Below, one piece after another: positions 12,131 through 25,569 of a stretch of DNA of 64,000 nt. The position numbers were made by a program, and so were the translations under genes. The stretch spans positions 3,162,001 through 3,226,000 of the forward strand of contig JAMPIT010000437.1 in the NCBI GenBank assembly GCA_026261815.1, read 5' to 3'. Source of the stretch: Monarcha castaneiventris obscurior. Lineage: Eukaryota; Chordata; Aves; Passeriformes; Monarchidae. Each line of letters starts with the position of its first letter. Within the stretch, counting starts at the first letter, position 1. A model generated the notes under the pieces. That model searched no databases. It was not told the origin of the DNA and worked only from the letters and a program-made list of their open reading frames with translations.

Positions 12131-12269
12131 TCATAGATTAACAGGATGGTTTGGGTCGGAAGGGACCTTAAAGCTCACCCAGTCCCACTCCTTGCCATGG
12201 GCAGGGACAACTTCCACTATCCCAGGTTGCCCAGAGCCCATCTGGCCTTGGATGCTTTGAGAGATGGGG
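12131..12269 (-). mobile_element. CR1 LINE 3' end fragment
   Basis: On the plus strand it opens with tcatagatta, then 'ggatggtttgggtcggaagg' and 'gccatgggcagggacaactt', which is the CR1 3' end in reverse. About 140 bp remain and the 5' part is lost. It has no coding capacity. Confidence 0.9.
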
Positions 12270-14604
12270 TAAGTTGATAAAGATGTTGAAATAATGCTCA
12301 TAAGGGCATGTAAAATGGAGCTCTGACTTATACTGAGAAACATTTAACAGCAATCTATTTGCTTTCCTCCCCAGATTTTGCAAGCATGGGCATAGCTGCA
12401 AAGCTCCAGACATGTTTATATTTCATATGTGTTAGAAATGGGCCTCAAGTTTGAAAAAATTCAATGAGATTCTATTAAGCATTGAACTTCCCAGCTTTTT
12501 TCTTTTTTTTTTTTTTTCCACTTTTTTTGTGCTGATGTCTTTCAAATCTGAAAGACAATTTGGGCGGATTCACTGCTTGTTTCAGAACAGTTGTGGGGTT
12601 TTTAAATAACACTCCACTACCCAAATCTTTCTCTCTCCAGTGCTCACTGAGAAAAGAAATTAAACAAAACTATTCTGTAACATGCCAGACTACAGAATAT
12701 CATTGCCCCCATCTCTGGCTCCGAACCAGGAATTCATAATAACACCTTACATAAGCATTATTTTCATTAACAGATTGATAAAGACAATGTCAAGCCCAAG
12801 AACAACCCTGACAATAAAATTGCAGCATCATCCTATTATTAGCACCACAATCACTCAAATGCTGAAAGATTTTTAAAGGAATTTTGGGATCAGGATTGTG
12901 TCAGCAATATACTAATGATGGCAATTCATGGTCACTTCAATCACACGTTTGGGGTTTGTTGTTTCAAGGTAAAGGATTTGCTCTTGTTCTTTCATCCTTG
13001 TCTCTTCTACTGTCACCCACTGCAGCATCAACGTTATTAAAAAAGTTTCCCTTCATGTTCCCTCTCAAGAAAAGGTTTCCTTTTTCCTGTTGTCCAAGTC
13101 CTTCTGCAGGGAGGAAATTCGGATTTATATAAAAATGAGAATGCATTCTGGACACATTTTTAGCAGTGTTTAAAGGGCAATTTAAACCCTGTTAAAACAG
13201 CATTGTCTAGTTTGGCATGGTCATTCAAGGAGAGGTGAAACATTTCCTCCTTAAAAAAATGGGAATATTGAAATGATACATTTCTGCAATCCGAATGATG
13301 TTTTGCCTTCTGTGTGAAAGTTCTCTGAAGGACAGGATAAAATGAAGATGTGAAATCTTTATGAGGAACAAGGAATGACATGGGCTGTCCACCTGCTTCC
13401 CATGAAGCTCCACCCGTGAGTTGGTGTTTGGGATGAAGTTCTCATCACCTCTGTCCACTGAATTACCAAGATACTCAATTTTCCCCGTGCATTTGCCTCG
13501 TTTGCCTAATTGACGAGCTTCTCTGAGAGGTAAATGTGTATTACACTTGGAAGAGGCTCATAGCTGAGGAGATCCAGCCCCTGCCATGGAGATTCCACTG
13601 GAGTCAGCAAGTCCAGCACGGGAGCAGACGGAGCCTCGGTGGGACCAGGCTGGGGCTCAGAGCAGACATCGCCTTGGTGCCAGGAGCAAACAAATGTATC
13701 AAAAAGCACCATGAGAACTCTGATCAGCATCTTCCTCTTGGATAAAGTACTGATAAAAAATGTGCTGCTTGTGTAAATGGGTAACGCTGCAAATGGAACG
13801 GAGGCTGATTTTTTAATTCAAATTACTAACGAATTTCACAGCTTACTAAGGACTTACACTTGGAGTACATATACTCACAGGGGCATACACCAGCCCCCAG
13901 ATGTGCTGTGGGGACCTGATGGAAATAAACACATATCAGGAGCTGGAAAGACAGAAAGGAAAGCCCTGCAGAACAAAACCTGTGCTCACAGTAAAAGCAA
14001 GGGACAACACCTCCTCTGTTTTTTGTAATTCATCACACCTCTTGCAGTGTCACAGAAGTTCTGCAGATTGCAATAGTAAGGCTAAAATTAATCACAATTA
14101 CATTTTTAAAAAATTATGAGAAGGTAGAGAATGCAAAACAAACACCAAATGAAAATAATCTGAGCTAGCACTTTTAATTGTCCCAGTCTGTAGGGGGAAC
14201 ATGTCACTGTTGACATGGTGAGGGGAACAAGCCATGTTGTCATTCCTGCAAAAAAATACTAATGCAATCCAGAAGTGATGAATATCAGACAAGAACCAAC
14301 CACATCAGAAGAGAACCAATCAAAAGGGTCTTTCTTTCCCCATTTGGGCATGAGATTTTTTCCTTTACCATCACATACTTCCCACTCCTCAGGACTAGGT
14401 TTTCCAAGTATTTGTAGGCCCAATCTGCTGCCGTTAGAATTCACTTTTCCTGCCAGACTGACCAAATGTTCAGAAAACTAAACTTGGGACCTTTCTATTT
14501 GCACCACATAAATCTGTCTGGTTTGATTCACAATGGTTGTAAAATCCAGGTTTACCTGGCTCCCACTGAACTGAGCATTTCCTTATTTCTTTTTCTCCCA
14601 GCTA
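12270..14604. other. Single-copy sequence, no gene seen
   Basis: Holds a long T run at about 12499-12528 and otherwise nothing recognisable. The overlapping short frames on both strands show no family features. Confidence 0.4.
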
Positions 14605-14866
14605 ACAAGCAAGAGGACAAGGGGAAACAGCCACAGGCTGGGGAGGTTCAGGTTGGACATTAGGAAAAAATTCCACTCTAAAAGAGTGAGGAAAGCATTG
14701 GAAGGAGATGCCCAGGGAAGTTTGGAATCCCCATCCCTGAAGGTGTCCAAGAAAGGCCTGGACATGGCACTCAGTGCTCTGGGCTGGGTGTCAAGGTGGG
14801 GATCAAGCACAGGTTGGAATCAATGGTCTTGGAGGGCTTTTCCAACCTCAGTGGTTCTGTGATTCC
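14605..14866 (+). mobile_element. CR1 LINE 3' end fragment
   Basis: The sense-strand CR1 3' region runs from 'aggttcaggttggacattag' through 'ccccatccctgaaggtgtcc' to the tail 'ggttctgtgattcc'. Its tail is of the 'ctcagtgctctgggctgg' type, so the subfamily differs from the 'tgccatgggcagggaca' copies elsewhere in the window. It is 5'-truncated and non-coding. Confidence 0.88.
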
Positions 14867-15869
14867 ATAAACATTGACAGCTCCAAGCTGCCATCATCCC
14901 TCCTAACTCCATCAGCTACCCAGCACCCCATTCCCATCCCGAACACCTCCTCCAGCCCTCAGAGCTCAGACAAGCAAACCCAGCTCCTTTCTTTCTGCTA
15001 CACCTGACGCCTGATTGATAATTGCTTCTTTTGTGGACCATTTGCGTGATCACTCTCATTTCCACTGGCAGAAAAAAGATTTCCTCTCCTGATGGATAAT
15101 GTCTGCACCCAAGAGAGGGAGACAAAAGCTCCCATGACTATTTAATGACTTCACGTAGTGACTGGCACCGTCAGTAGTGAAAGCTCCAGAACCAATCCGT
15201 CCCTGGTGATTGTTCCAGGATTAGGATAATAAATTAAGCTTGCCTTTTTTTTTTTTTTCTTCTGTATTTCCTGTTGGCACAAAAATCAAATCAGATGAAG
15301 AGCTCACTTGGGCCCTCTCTCACCCGAGATCTCTCCCTCCAAGAGTGACCCACAGCTCTCTGGATTTAATCTTGTCAGGCAGGGGAGCGGAGCAAAGCTG
15401 TCGCACACCGGTGGAGCTGCCCCATCTCCCGATGAACAGGGACATCTGAACACCTGCAGGGAGGTCAGGACTGTGCTCCTGTCCCCTGTGTGCTCCTGGC
15501 TGACAATTCCAGCTGCCCAGCTCTTCGTGAGGAACCCGCCTCAGACCCACCCTGCTGCTGAATTTTTTCTGGACTCTGTGGAACCCTGGCGCAACCTCAT
15601 GAGGGTAGTTTCTATTTTTTCTACAGTGTCAAGATCAAGGAGCTGGACTTGCCTAGAATCCAAACTTTTAACACTTAAGGGACTCCATGGGTGAAGCCTG
15701 CACCATGGAAGAATCTTGGGCATGAAGAAGTTAAGGAATTTGTCACAGGTCGAGAAGAAGGCTGTAATTATCTTTGTTATCCTTCACCCAAGGGGACATC
15801 TGGGATTTATGTGTCTATGTTCTCTTAGGGATGCAACCATAAAAAGCCAACCTAAGCTTCTAAGAAGAC

Positions 15870-15891
15870 AAAAAAAAAAAAAAAAAAAAAA
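15870..15891. repeat. Poly(A) run, 22 bp
   Basis: An uninterrupted A run. I found no retroposed gene copy upstream and no flanking duplication, so it is treated as a simple repeat. Confidence 0.9.
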
Positions 15892-16497
15892 TCAATCTTT
15901 GGGTCCAAATTATCATCCATAAATTTTGGCCGCAGAACTGGGTAATTTCTGTCCCCAGGCAGAGATGAAAAAGAGGCAACAGGAGCAGGCAGGGAGCATC
16001 AGACAAAACATAACTTATTCCCTTTTAAAATATGCCTTTTCACATTGTTCTATTAGATTTTACACTTCACATTAAATGTTGAACCCTTGAATGATTTGTT
16101 CTAACTCTCTGCAATCTTAGGTCTGTATTTTTCAATAGCATTATTGCCTAAGAGTGATAAAAATATAGATTTTGCAATTTTATATTTAATGAGAAGTCTC
16201 AAGTTGAAGAGCTACGTTACGATCTTTGGATTTAAATAAAAACACCATACGGTGCTGTTTGGAGATTTCAGAGCTTCCAATGCCCACCCAGCTCTGAGAA
16301 TGCTCAGCTCTGAAAATTTGTCTCTTTTACCTTCAAAACAGAAAGTAACCACAGTCAGGCACAGCTTAATAAAACCAACATTAATGAAAAGGGGGTGAAA
16401 CAGCCACCACCAGGTCACTTCTACACAGAAATGGCAATTATTGCACAGAGAGGACTCAACTGCTCATCCAACTACACTGTGCAAATGCAAGGGTGGG

Positions 16498-16513
16498 ATT
16501 TGCATATGCAAAT
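16498..16513. promoter_or_regulatory. Facing octamer palindrome, candidate POU dimer site
   Basis: The 16-bp sequence ATTTGCATATGCAAAT is a perfect palindrome made of two octamer motifs (ATGCAAAT) placed back to back with no spacer. A further ATGCAA-containing word, gtgcaaatgcaagg, lies about 18 bp upstream. POU-domain factors of the Oct family bind ATGCAAAT and can dimerise on palindromic arrangements. Binding here is inference. It is not inside any repeat I recognise, unlike the octamers in the LTR copies. Confidence 0.5.
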
Positions 16514-17864
16514 GTTGGTCTTTTTCATATTCAGATACATACACCTGCGAAGTATTTTTTAGAGGTCAGATGAAAATATTGCCCAAGGAGTTCAGGCTTT
16601 TTCAACATATCACATATTTTCACAATTATTCATCAGACACTCTTGCCCTTGTTTTCTAAATCACTCCTTTAAATCAGACTAGCGAGATTCCAAGGGAAAA
16701 ATATCATTAACAGATAACAGATTATCCCAAAAGGAAATTAATACAAACTACAAACAAGGGAGAGGAATAGGAAAAATATTTTCAGGGCTGCATTTTCTCT
16801 TGTCACACAGCCCCCCTTACCATGACATTACAGAGATCAACCAACAGGAAAGATGAAAGACCTGCTGTGGTCTTCCCTGCTTCACACACTTCAAAACATG
16901 GAATTAATCCAGTAAAGGATCAAAAGTTGCATCTTTCACTGGAACTGCGTCTCGTTTTCACAGTGCACATGCAGGTTACAAATAATTCTGTGTACCTTCC
17001 GTGCATGGAAAATGTCTTTGGCAAGGACTCAGGCACCAGGGAGGATGTGTGGAGGCCAAGGTGTTTGCAGGGGACCAGCTGGAATGGAATTGTGGCCATT
17101 TGCAGTTGCATGTTGCACCACAAGAACAACTGAAGTGAGTTTTGTCTCCAGGAGCACACGCTGCCTCTTGAAAATGCCCTTCAAAAAACCACAATCCAAG
17201 CGAACAGAATGGCTACTCGAAAAATTGAGAAAACTGACAATTTGAACAGGATTGTTGTGGGAGCTGGGTACTCTGCACAAATCCAGGTTCTTTATCTTCA
17301 CCTCTGGGGAGCTTTACCTCGAGCCCCAGCAGATGAGAAATGGCTGCAGATGTTGTTTCAGGTTGTTTATTTCTCCTTCTCTCTGCCAGCTCTCAGCTCC
17401 GGCCGCACATCTGATGCAGCCGAGTCCGAGCGGGCACTGCCCAGTCCTGGGCTGTCCCGGCCTTTATGTGCCCTTTCCATCATCCAACCATTCTTCACAA
17501 CGCATTTATTAGTTACTGTTCTGTACCAATTCATTTGCACCTATTCTAGACACGGAATTTCTACCTCTTTTTCATTCTACCAATCATTTTGTGCCACCAG
17601 CACCAGAGAAGATGGAGGAGAAGGAGAAGAAGAGGAAGAACAGAGCAATGCCCAAAATCCTCCATCTTAAACCCTTCGTCCTCATATTAAAACCCCTAAA
17701 ATCTACTTTTCTACCTTGTAAAATACTAAACCACTGTTCATTTTCACACTCTGGTGGCTTGCAATGATTCTGGCAGTGTTGGTAACTTTTCCCATGGGCT
17801 GAGGCCAAAGCCGGTGCCATTCTGGGCTTCTTGCCAGGGGCTGGGACCCCCTTGCTGGGGCTCC

Positions 17865-17924
17865 TGAGCCCCCAGGGCAGCCCGAGGTGTGCCCTGAGCT
17901 CCCAGGGCAGCCCGAGGTGTGCCT
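17865..17924. repeat. 30-bp tandem duplication, GC-rich
   Basis: Two 30-bp units begin tgagc at 17865 and 17895 and share cccagggcagcccgaggtgt. They differ at about two positions. The duplication falls inside a chance minus-strand frame as a repeated peptide, which is not evidence of coding. Confidence 0.9.
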
Positions 17925-19315
17925 TGGATTCCAACAGATTGTGACTTCTTTGGTTGAGCATCTGAGCTCCATCAGCACATCTGGTTTCCTCAGGGTCTGT
18001 GTTCTAGTGAGAGATGTCATTTCCACAGCAGCCAGGGGTGCAAAGATGAACATAAAGTACTGAATGTCCAAAGAGACCAGAGGATGAAAGAATGGATACA
18101 AATCCAGAAGCCCAAAGAAGAGGCCAAGTTCCACAAGGGCTCAGAAAGCTGATACTTGGCAGGGCCCCAGGTTGACATCATGTCACAGAAGTTCATAATT
18201 ATTGTATTTCAGCTCATTTCTTGGGGGACCTGGGAGGTGAAATGTGGCTTTGCCATTTATTCTTATAATCCCAGTGTCTGAGACGTTCTGCAGGAATTCT
18301 GATAGGTGAGAAAAGAATTAGTGTCAGGCGGAAGCAAAAATACGTTCTTATTTTTGCAAACTTCTACCAACATCACAATCAAGAATTTTTACCTTGCTAG
18401 GCCAAACTTCCCGAGTTTCATCCCAAAAAGGTTAAGATGACTGCTTTAGGAAATGCTAAGGAGGAGTAAATCCAACTAGACACAGTTTCCAGTGCCCATA
18501 AGGGTGACTCAGGAGAGTTCTGTGCCTCCTCCCATCCAGGAGCAGTCACCAGTGCTGCCTTCTGAGGGGAGCCCTCTCGATTCATCTCTCTGGGGAAAAA
18601 AACAACAGTGAGACACTTTCCACATCCAAACAACTCCCTAGATTGCATCCTTCCCTCACCTAGGCAGAGGGAAAGGCCTAAATCCCAGTTTATCACCCTT
18701 TCCTGCTGTGTTTTCATATGGATTATCAGAGTAGGATGTTTGAGCACATAAGACTGGTGGCAAAATCAAACATTTCCTTTTAAATTAAGCCAGTAGCAGG
18801 AAAACCACCACTTGCTTAGGACACCAACATTTTATCCTTGCTCTTCCTGCAATTTCCTGGACTTTTTTGAGAGTAACCTGAACTTAAAACCATAAGAATC
18901 TGTCTGCACTGCCCTGTGTGCACTTGAGTACCAGTCTGGGTGTGCATTACGTTGCTGTGGCAGAAGAATCATAAAAGAACTTCAAAACCACTCCATTAAA
19001 AGCCGAGTTCTGAGCCCTCACATCAGCAGATTTCTTTTCCGGGTGCTGGTGCAGTCAGATGATCCAGAATTGTCATCTCTCAGCTCATTTGTGGTTTGAG
19101 GAAATGAATCAAGACTTTCCAATGGTCTGTGGTGAAAGATGCCCACAGATAGTAGGACTCCTTTTATTATAATATTATTTATTATATAAAAAACAAGCAT
19201 TTCCAAAGAGTGAAATAAAGGCAAATCTCATGAAAAGTTGTATCTCTCAAAACACATTAAAAGAACTTTTTTAAACTTTTCTAAATAAAATCCTTAACTC
19301 TGGAGATAGGCTTCA

Positions 19316-19332
19316 GGAGGGGGGTGGGGGGG
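19316..19332 (+). repeat. G-rich run
   Basis: Fifteen of seventeen bases are G (GG A G6 T G7). It might form a G-quadruplex on the plus strand. There is no gene context. Confidence 0.8.
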
Positions 19333-22300
19333 AAGCAGTAAAAACAAAAAGCAACATAAAGTCCAAAAGGCACAAGGAAACATAATTTGATGGGAATTGC
19401 AGGTCATTCCTGCTGCCATTGAGAAAGGAATTAGGGTGTGGGGGACTGCTTAATGCTCCATCATGTGGAACATAAGTCAATAAAATTTTAGTTATTCAGT
19501 AAAATGTCACTGCAAAGTCTCCTTGCTTGACTTTGCCACTGCTGCTCTGCGTGTCAGGTCTGAATAACTTTACTGGGAACGTTTTCTGTTTGCTCTCCTT
19601 ATCTGAGCCGTTTTCTACAATTGATGCAACACTGTGTTATGACATCAATATTAATGGGAACACACTGATAATAAGATGACTTTTCATGTTCCACAGTCAT
19701 GCGTAGAAATTGTATTCAATCACACAAAATCTTTCCTAGATTATTGGCAAATTGTGGTAAAACATAATGCAATAAGAGTTGAACATACGAAGAAGTCAAA
19801 AATAAAGTCTAATCTTAATTTTTTTTTTTTCTGGGTCATACATGAAAAAATTGATGGAATAAATTAAACTGATTGTGGATCAGCACAAAATCTCCAAAGG
19901 GTATCCAACAGGAATCTTTTGGATACAGAGATTTATACCTCCACAAGCAGCTTATTTAAGGCTGCAAGGAGCAGATGGAGATGAATGCCAGCCCCTTCTC
20001 CTCTTGCTCCTCTGTCTACTGGAATCAGTGTACAAGAATGAGTAGTTCCCACTGATTCAGTAGTTAGGAAACCATCCTAGAATTTGGGTATTCCCTTTCC
20101 AATTTCCAGTATTTCCCTGGGCACTCTGTGGCAAGTGAGGCTCTTTTATCTCTGGTGCCTCAGTAAAAATATTACACATTTCTTCCACTTTGCAGAAATG
20201 CTGTGAGGAATAACACACCAACAATTACTGACATCTGAGACACAAAGAGGATGGAAACCACACCAAATTTCAGATTAATGGACAGCCAGGCAAATTAAGT
20301 GCAAATTAACACAATCACCAAGAAATGGGTGGTCTGCATGACCTGAAAGTGGGAAATATGGTCTCAGTAATAAAAGAATCAGAGAGAAATTAGCCAGAAG
20401 AGCACTTCTCTCCTGCATGGCATATCTGCTGCCTAAAGGTCAGCTGAAAAGAATTGTTATCAGCACCTGGCAGCCACACAGGGATGCAGAGACATCCAGC
20501 TTCATGTTCCCTCTGCTCAGGCATCCCTTGCTCTCAGCAGGTTATCATGGTTAAAACCTCACCCTGCTCCTAAAAAAGGGCCAAGCTGAGGACAGGGAGA
20601 TGAAATTCAATGTATGATCAGCCATTCACAGCTGGAATAGTCACTGCTCATTCTAAAGCAGACAACAGGAAAAACGCTGGAGAAGGGAGGGTTTTCACAC
20701 ACTTTGCACAGCTCCAGCTCTGCAGGACATGGAGTTTTCTGTGGAGGAGCAGCCCAAATGTCAGTGACACGGTGATATCCTGTTTCTCACCGAGGTTTCA
20801 CTGGTGAGGCAGAGCCCAGGCGTTACTCGCAGTCTAAATTTAGGCATTGCTCTCTCCACAGAGTCTTGGCAGACAAAAACCCCCGAGGTGGAGCCCCCAG
20901 AGCTGCAGGGACAGCAGCTGACTCCCATCCAAAGGCGTCGCCGCGCCCGTTCCGAGTCACGCCTTGGGTCAGAGCATCCATGGATTCAATGACACAGGGA
21001 GAGGGCAGAGCAGGCTCAGGGATGAATGAAAGATAAGCCTGGACATCTGCCAGCTGCAAACTCAAAAAAAAGTCACAATTCAATAGCCCAGACGTGATTT
21101 ATGTTTGGTATTTAGTAACATAAACACCACGTGTGTCGAACAAGATTTATGTGCAATTTGGGCATAGCTTGTATCCAAATCCATCTTTAAATTAGAAACA
21201 CCACACGGTTCTGACCAGAAAAAACAACCAGTCCCTAAACCCAGGTAAAACAGAATATGACAACAAGCTGGAAAGAGCAACATTTTTGCATGTCAAAATT
21301 AATAAATGTCATATCCTTTGCTCATGCAGAAAAAAAATGCAAGGTCACTTTCAGCAGCTCCAGTGAGCGCCCGCGTACTGTATGTGGAGTTTTAACATAA
21401 TATAAAGCCATCTGGTATGGAAACTCGAGCTCAGCAGATGCATTTGGAAAACAGAGCATTCATTTTTATTGTGCACTAAAATTACATTTAAAGTGTGCTC
21501 AAAAGCATAACTAAAACAGATTGTCCCTTCCAGCATTTGTGTTGCAGGCATTGATGGGGCCTCTGCTCGTGGAGTCTGTGTTCAGACCTTTGGTCTGCCT
21601 GCTCTCCCTGTCATAATATTAAAAGGGAAACATCTTTCTTTCTGATAAATACAACTCCAAATAATCATCTAAATGCTCTTTTATGCTTGTTAGCTGTTCA
21701 AATTTTCTGAAGAAAATATAGTATTTGATTTCAAAGTTTGTGCTCTATGAAAATCCATTTGACCCAGAAAAGCAAAGCATTACAAGCTGTCTGGTTTTTG
21801 TATTGGCTGCATTAATTCTCGGTCTTCACAGCAAAATAATTATATAGGAAAAAAGGCAGACAAAAAAATATAAGACATTTTCTCTTCCTGGTACTGAAAA
21901 AGCCACAGACCTGGAACAATGATACCACACCCAGCACCCTTTAAAGTAACAAGTTCATCTAGAACTTGCTATTATGAATCCACATTTTTGGAGTTTCAGT
22001 GTGATTAGGTATTGTCTCTAGAGACTGGAAACTGGTCACCTTCAACAAAAAAAAGACAGTCCTAACTAAACCAGCTGCATATTTGGTCTTATATACAAAC
22101 TACAGTAATTTAAGAAGAGAAATTAATTCTTGATCCTTTTGTAAGGTTTCAGGAAGACAAAATGTTTTCAGTCAGGGTGGCCTTAAATCAGTAAGGACAG
22201 TAATGTTTTCTTTTTCTGGTGAAGAGGCCCATGTAAGGAAACATTCTCAAAACTGACTGCCTTTTCCATAAATCAGAATTACCTTTCAAGAGACTTTGAA

Positions 22301-23058
22301 GTCTTTTAAAAAGCCCTAGGTTTATTTTTTTCTGTTTGGTCACCTTTCTCCAAAAACCCACGCTCACCCAATTCTAATTTTCTAGTGTTTCTAAAGAGAA
22401 TTTCCCAACACCATCAACTTTCCCCTCATTTCTGCTAAGCCAAGCTTAGGTCCCAGAGGGCCCCAGCTTCCAAGTGCTTTGAAACATTCCCTGGAGTTTC
22501 ATGACTCCTTCTTCCAGACCCACACATTCCCTCCACTCTTACCTAACTCATGACTCAGGTGCCCAAAACCAGAGGATCTCCATGACTCCAAATTCTTGTT
22601 TCTCTCCCAGTTCTTCCATCACAAGTGGGATATTGTCAGCACAGATCCCACCCTGACCCTACCAGAAAAGGACTTACCCATGCCTGATCTGCAACACTGC
22701 TGGCTCTTTTCCCTTTTTTTGCCTTCCCTAAATTCCAGCTCTCAGTATCAGGGCTCCAATAATGCAGCAGTCAAGCTGCTCTCCACAGCTTGTAATTCAC
22801 ATTTGCTATAAACCACTACAGGATGCTCTCAATGAAGGGCTCTACATGTATAAAAAAATAATAAATGCATGAGTTGGGTTGTATATCAGCAATATTCCTC
22901 CTTGGAAACTCTTATTTTATGTTGAAGGTCTGGGAAATGTAGAACACCAGTCATATTTAACTTCCTTTCCTGTTCTACCCTTTGGATGTCCCAGATTCAT
23001 GCACAGTGGCTTTCAGGACTCTTTTGTTGTCACATAAACCAGTTTGAGTCCAATACCC

Positions 23059-23077
23059 AAAAAAAAAAAAAAAAAAA
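23059..23077. repeat. Poly(A) run
   Basis: About 19 consecutive A residues, with no flanking duplication noticed. Confidence 0.9.
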
Positions 23078-23834
23078 GAAACATTAGATACTTTGGGGCT
23101 TTCTTTTGTTTGCAAAGAATGGGAATATAATTGCACCTGGCAGAGGTATGGAGCTGCTGAAAGCCAAATCGATTCTGAATCTATGGGCCAGAGTAAGAGA
23201 AGAAAGAGGTCTGAGAGCCTCATTATCTCAAAAGTGATCTGAGATGTGCCGTGAGCTTCTAGAAATGTCCTGCCTGTCATCTTGTGTTACTGAGAGGTGC
23301 CTTGTGGGTGGCTAAATCAGTGACTGGCTGAATATTCCTGATGATTTCACGACTGCCCTTGGAGAGAACAATTCATCCAGCGCATTTTCAATTCTGCTCT
23401 CTCTCTGCTACTCCACCTTTCACATGCAAGTCCTGCTCTCAGAGCTCCCAAGTGCTGCTGGAGCCGGGCCTGCAGCCCGTTGCTGGTTTGGGGAGGAGGT
23501 GCATGGCACAGGTGGCACAACACAACATCCGCTGCGTCCTCAGCGGGCACCGCTCGCGCCACGGGTGCTGCCGTGTTTACAGCCACGAGTAAATGACAAT
23601 ACATAACGCAGGATCAGGCTGCAAATTTTTTAACCTACTTGTCAGAAGTTATTTGAAGGATTAATTACGTTCAGCTCTCGACTCGCTCTATGTTCCGGCC
23701 TGTGTGATCACAAATTGCATTTGTCAAAATAACGCGATTGTTTAATGCGCGGGAGTTATGCGTGTTGTGCTCAAGGTTCTGGAAAGGTGGCAGTGTGTGA
23801 TCATCCACCATTTCCCAGCCTTCCAGACCTGAGG

Positions 23835-24141
23835 AGAGCATGGAGAGGGACTTTTCACTGGGGCATGGAGGGACAGGACAAGGGGGAATGGCTTCAAATT
23901 GAGAGAGGAGATTTGCATGGGATATTAGGAAGAAATTCCTGGCTGTGAGGGTGGGCAGGCCCTGGCACAGGGTGCCCAGAGCAGCTGTGGCTGCCCCTGG
24001 ATCCCTGGCAGAGCCCAAGGCCAGGCTGGACAGGGCTTGGACCAGCCTAAAACAGTGGAAGCTGTCCCTGCCCCGGGCAGGGGTAGAACTGGATGATCTT
24101 GAAGGTCCCTTCCAACCCAAACCATTCCACGATTTTATAAT
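23835..24141 (+). mobile_element. CR1 LINE 3' end fragment
   Basis: Sense-strand CR1 3' region of about 300 bp: 'catggagagggacttttcac', 'gggatattaggaagaaattc', 'ggtgcccagagcagctgtgg', then 'ggtcccttccaacccaaacc' and a decayed tail. It is close in sequence to the 32204-32742 copy. It is 5'-truncated and has no coding region. The 149-codon minus-strand frame at 23671-24120 is antisense to it and is not a gene. Confidence 0.92.
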
Positions 24142-25094
24142 TCACAGACTTCCACTGTCTCTGCAATGGCATCTGCATAGAACATGAATTTTGAGAACGG
24201 AATATTAACAACATAATTCTGTCCTCCAATAGAAAAATTCGAGGCTGAAGACGGCAAATTAGCCTGGAAGTGAATACAAACAAGTTAATGAGCTCCTGGA
24301 TGGACAAGCCTTCAGAAGCAATAACAATTCTGGCAGTCACAGGGAGGGCTGCCTGTTTTCTATTAGAAGCAAAGAACAATTCAGGAGCTCTTAAGGTTTG
24401 ACATTTACAGAAGGTCAGGCTACAGACTCTTTTCTGGCCTTAAACAATGCAAACAAAAGGAGTTTTCTCTCTCATAAATTTTTGTTAGACGAGATACTCT
24501 TAAAATCTCTGGAGCTGTGCACAGATACACTGGATGAATATATTTCCATCTTTTAGACCCAAGGTAGGTGGTGAAAAGAGAAAGAACAGATCTCAACATT
24601 ACAGGAGTAACTTCCCTGAGAAGTATTTCTTATTTCTCTTGTGAAAAATAAATATATGGTAATAAAAACAATAAGGAGCCATGTGGAGCCACCACCACAA
24701 ACAGCAGCATTTGAACCATTTATTGATGGATGCTCTAAAGAATGTTTTTAATAAGGTCCTGATCTAAGGTATTTCCTAATGCAATGGTAGCAGAACCAAT
24801 TCTGTAAGCAATATATATCCTGATTAGTTATGGAAAACTTAATTTACAAATGTGAGTAAAGTTTAAGTCTAGTGGAGTTTTCTTCCTTTCATATATATTT
24901 TATTGACATATTTTCATTAATTGGGGTCTCTATTTGATTGGTGAAAGAACTGTTTAGAATACTGTGTGAGCTAATTTCAGTAACAAGATGAGCCAGTTAA
25001 TCCTTTATTTTGGTAGTTATTTTCCTATGAAATATATCCAGATATTAGTGCAGCATTTAGTACGAAGCCAGTTGCATTCCATTGGAGGAATAGG
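24142..25094. other. Single-copy AT-rich sequence, nothing recognised
   Basis: No gene or interspersed repeat was noticed. Confidence 0.4.
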
Positions 25095-25195
25095 AAAACA
25101 ACGAGGAAAACCACAACAAGAAAACAACAAAAAAAAAAACAACCCAACCAAACAAAAAACAAACCAACCAAACAAAAACCAACAACAAAAAAAAG
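25095..25195. repeat. A/C-only low-complexity tract
   Basis: About 100 bp made almost only of A and C in irregular AAC, AACC and CAAA units. It is strongly strand-biased. Confidence 0.85.
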
Positions 25196-25569
25196 AGACC
25201 TGCAGAGAAAGGTAAAGAAATCTAAACCCACTATAATAGAAACTTTACAGTTGATTCAGAGTTATTCTCCCATTATTTCCTCTCCCATCTTCTGATTTAC
25301 CCTTTGTGGTTTTTCAGGGGGATTGGGGTTATTTTAAACCTCTCTGAAGTCTTTTTCAACCTTTATTCATACTTGACCTTCATCCTTTGGAGATGAAAAT
25401 ATTTACACTCAAACTATGAGGTCACAGAATAACTGAAAAAAGTCCTGGAATTATTCCCAAGGCACCCTCTTTGTGCTCCAACACACACATGTGCCAGGAG
25501 GTTTTCTTAAACTCACTCCAGATGCCTGTGATGCTTCAATAATAAAAAATTAGCTCAAAATTACCAATA
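25196..25569. other. Single-copy sequence, nothing recognised
   Basis: No gene, repeat or structure was noticed. Confidence 0.4.

Larger units (their letters stand above)
14867..17864. other. Single-copy sequence with homopolymer runs
   Basis: About 3 kb with no recognisable gene. It contains a T run (15245-15259), a 22-bp A run (15870-15891) and the facing octamer palindrome at 16498, listed separately. The 153-codon plus-strand frame at 17209-17670 has no recognisable domain. A GC-richer patch lies at 17390-17465. Confidence 0.4.
17925..23834. other. Long single-copy stretch, no gene seen
   Basis: Nearly 6 kb without a recognisable gene or interspersed repeat. It contains a G-rich run (19316-19332), a T run near 19819 and an A run (23059-23077). 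CpG-containing GC-richer patches lie at about 20930-20970 and 23455-23590, too short to call CpG islands. Confidence 0.4.

Noticed and set aside
15600..15891. Processed pseudogene ending in a 22-bp A run
   Set aside because: No recognisable gene sequence upstream, no polyadenylation signal at the expected distance, and no flanking duplication.
23671..24120. Minus-strand 149-codon frame, and others of similar kind over 32411-32831
   Set aside because: They run through CR1 3' ends, whose GC-rich sequence gives open frames on both strands. They are not genes.
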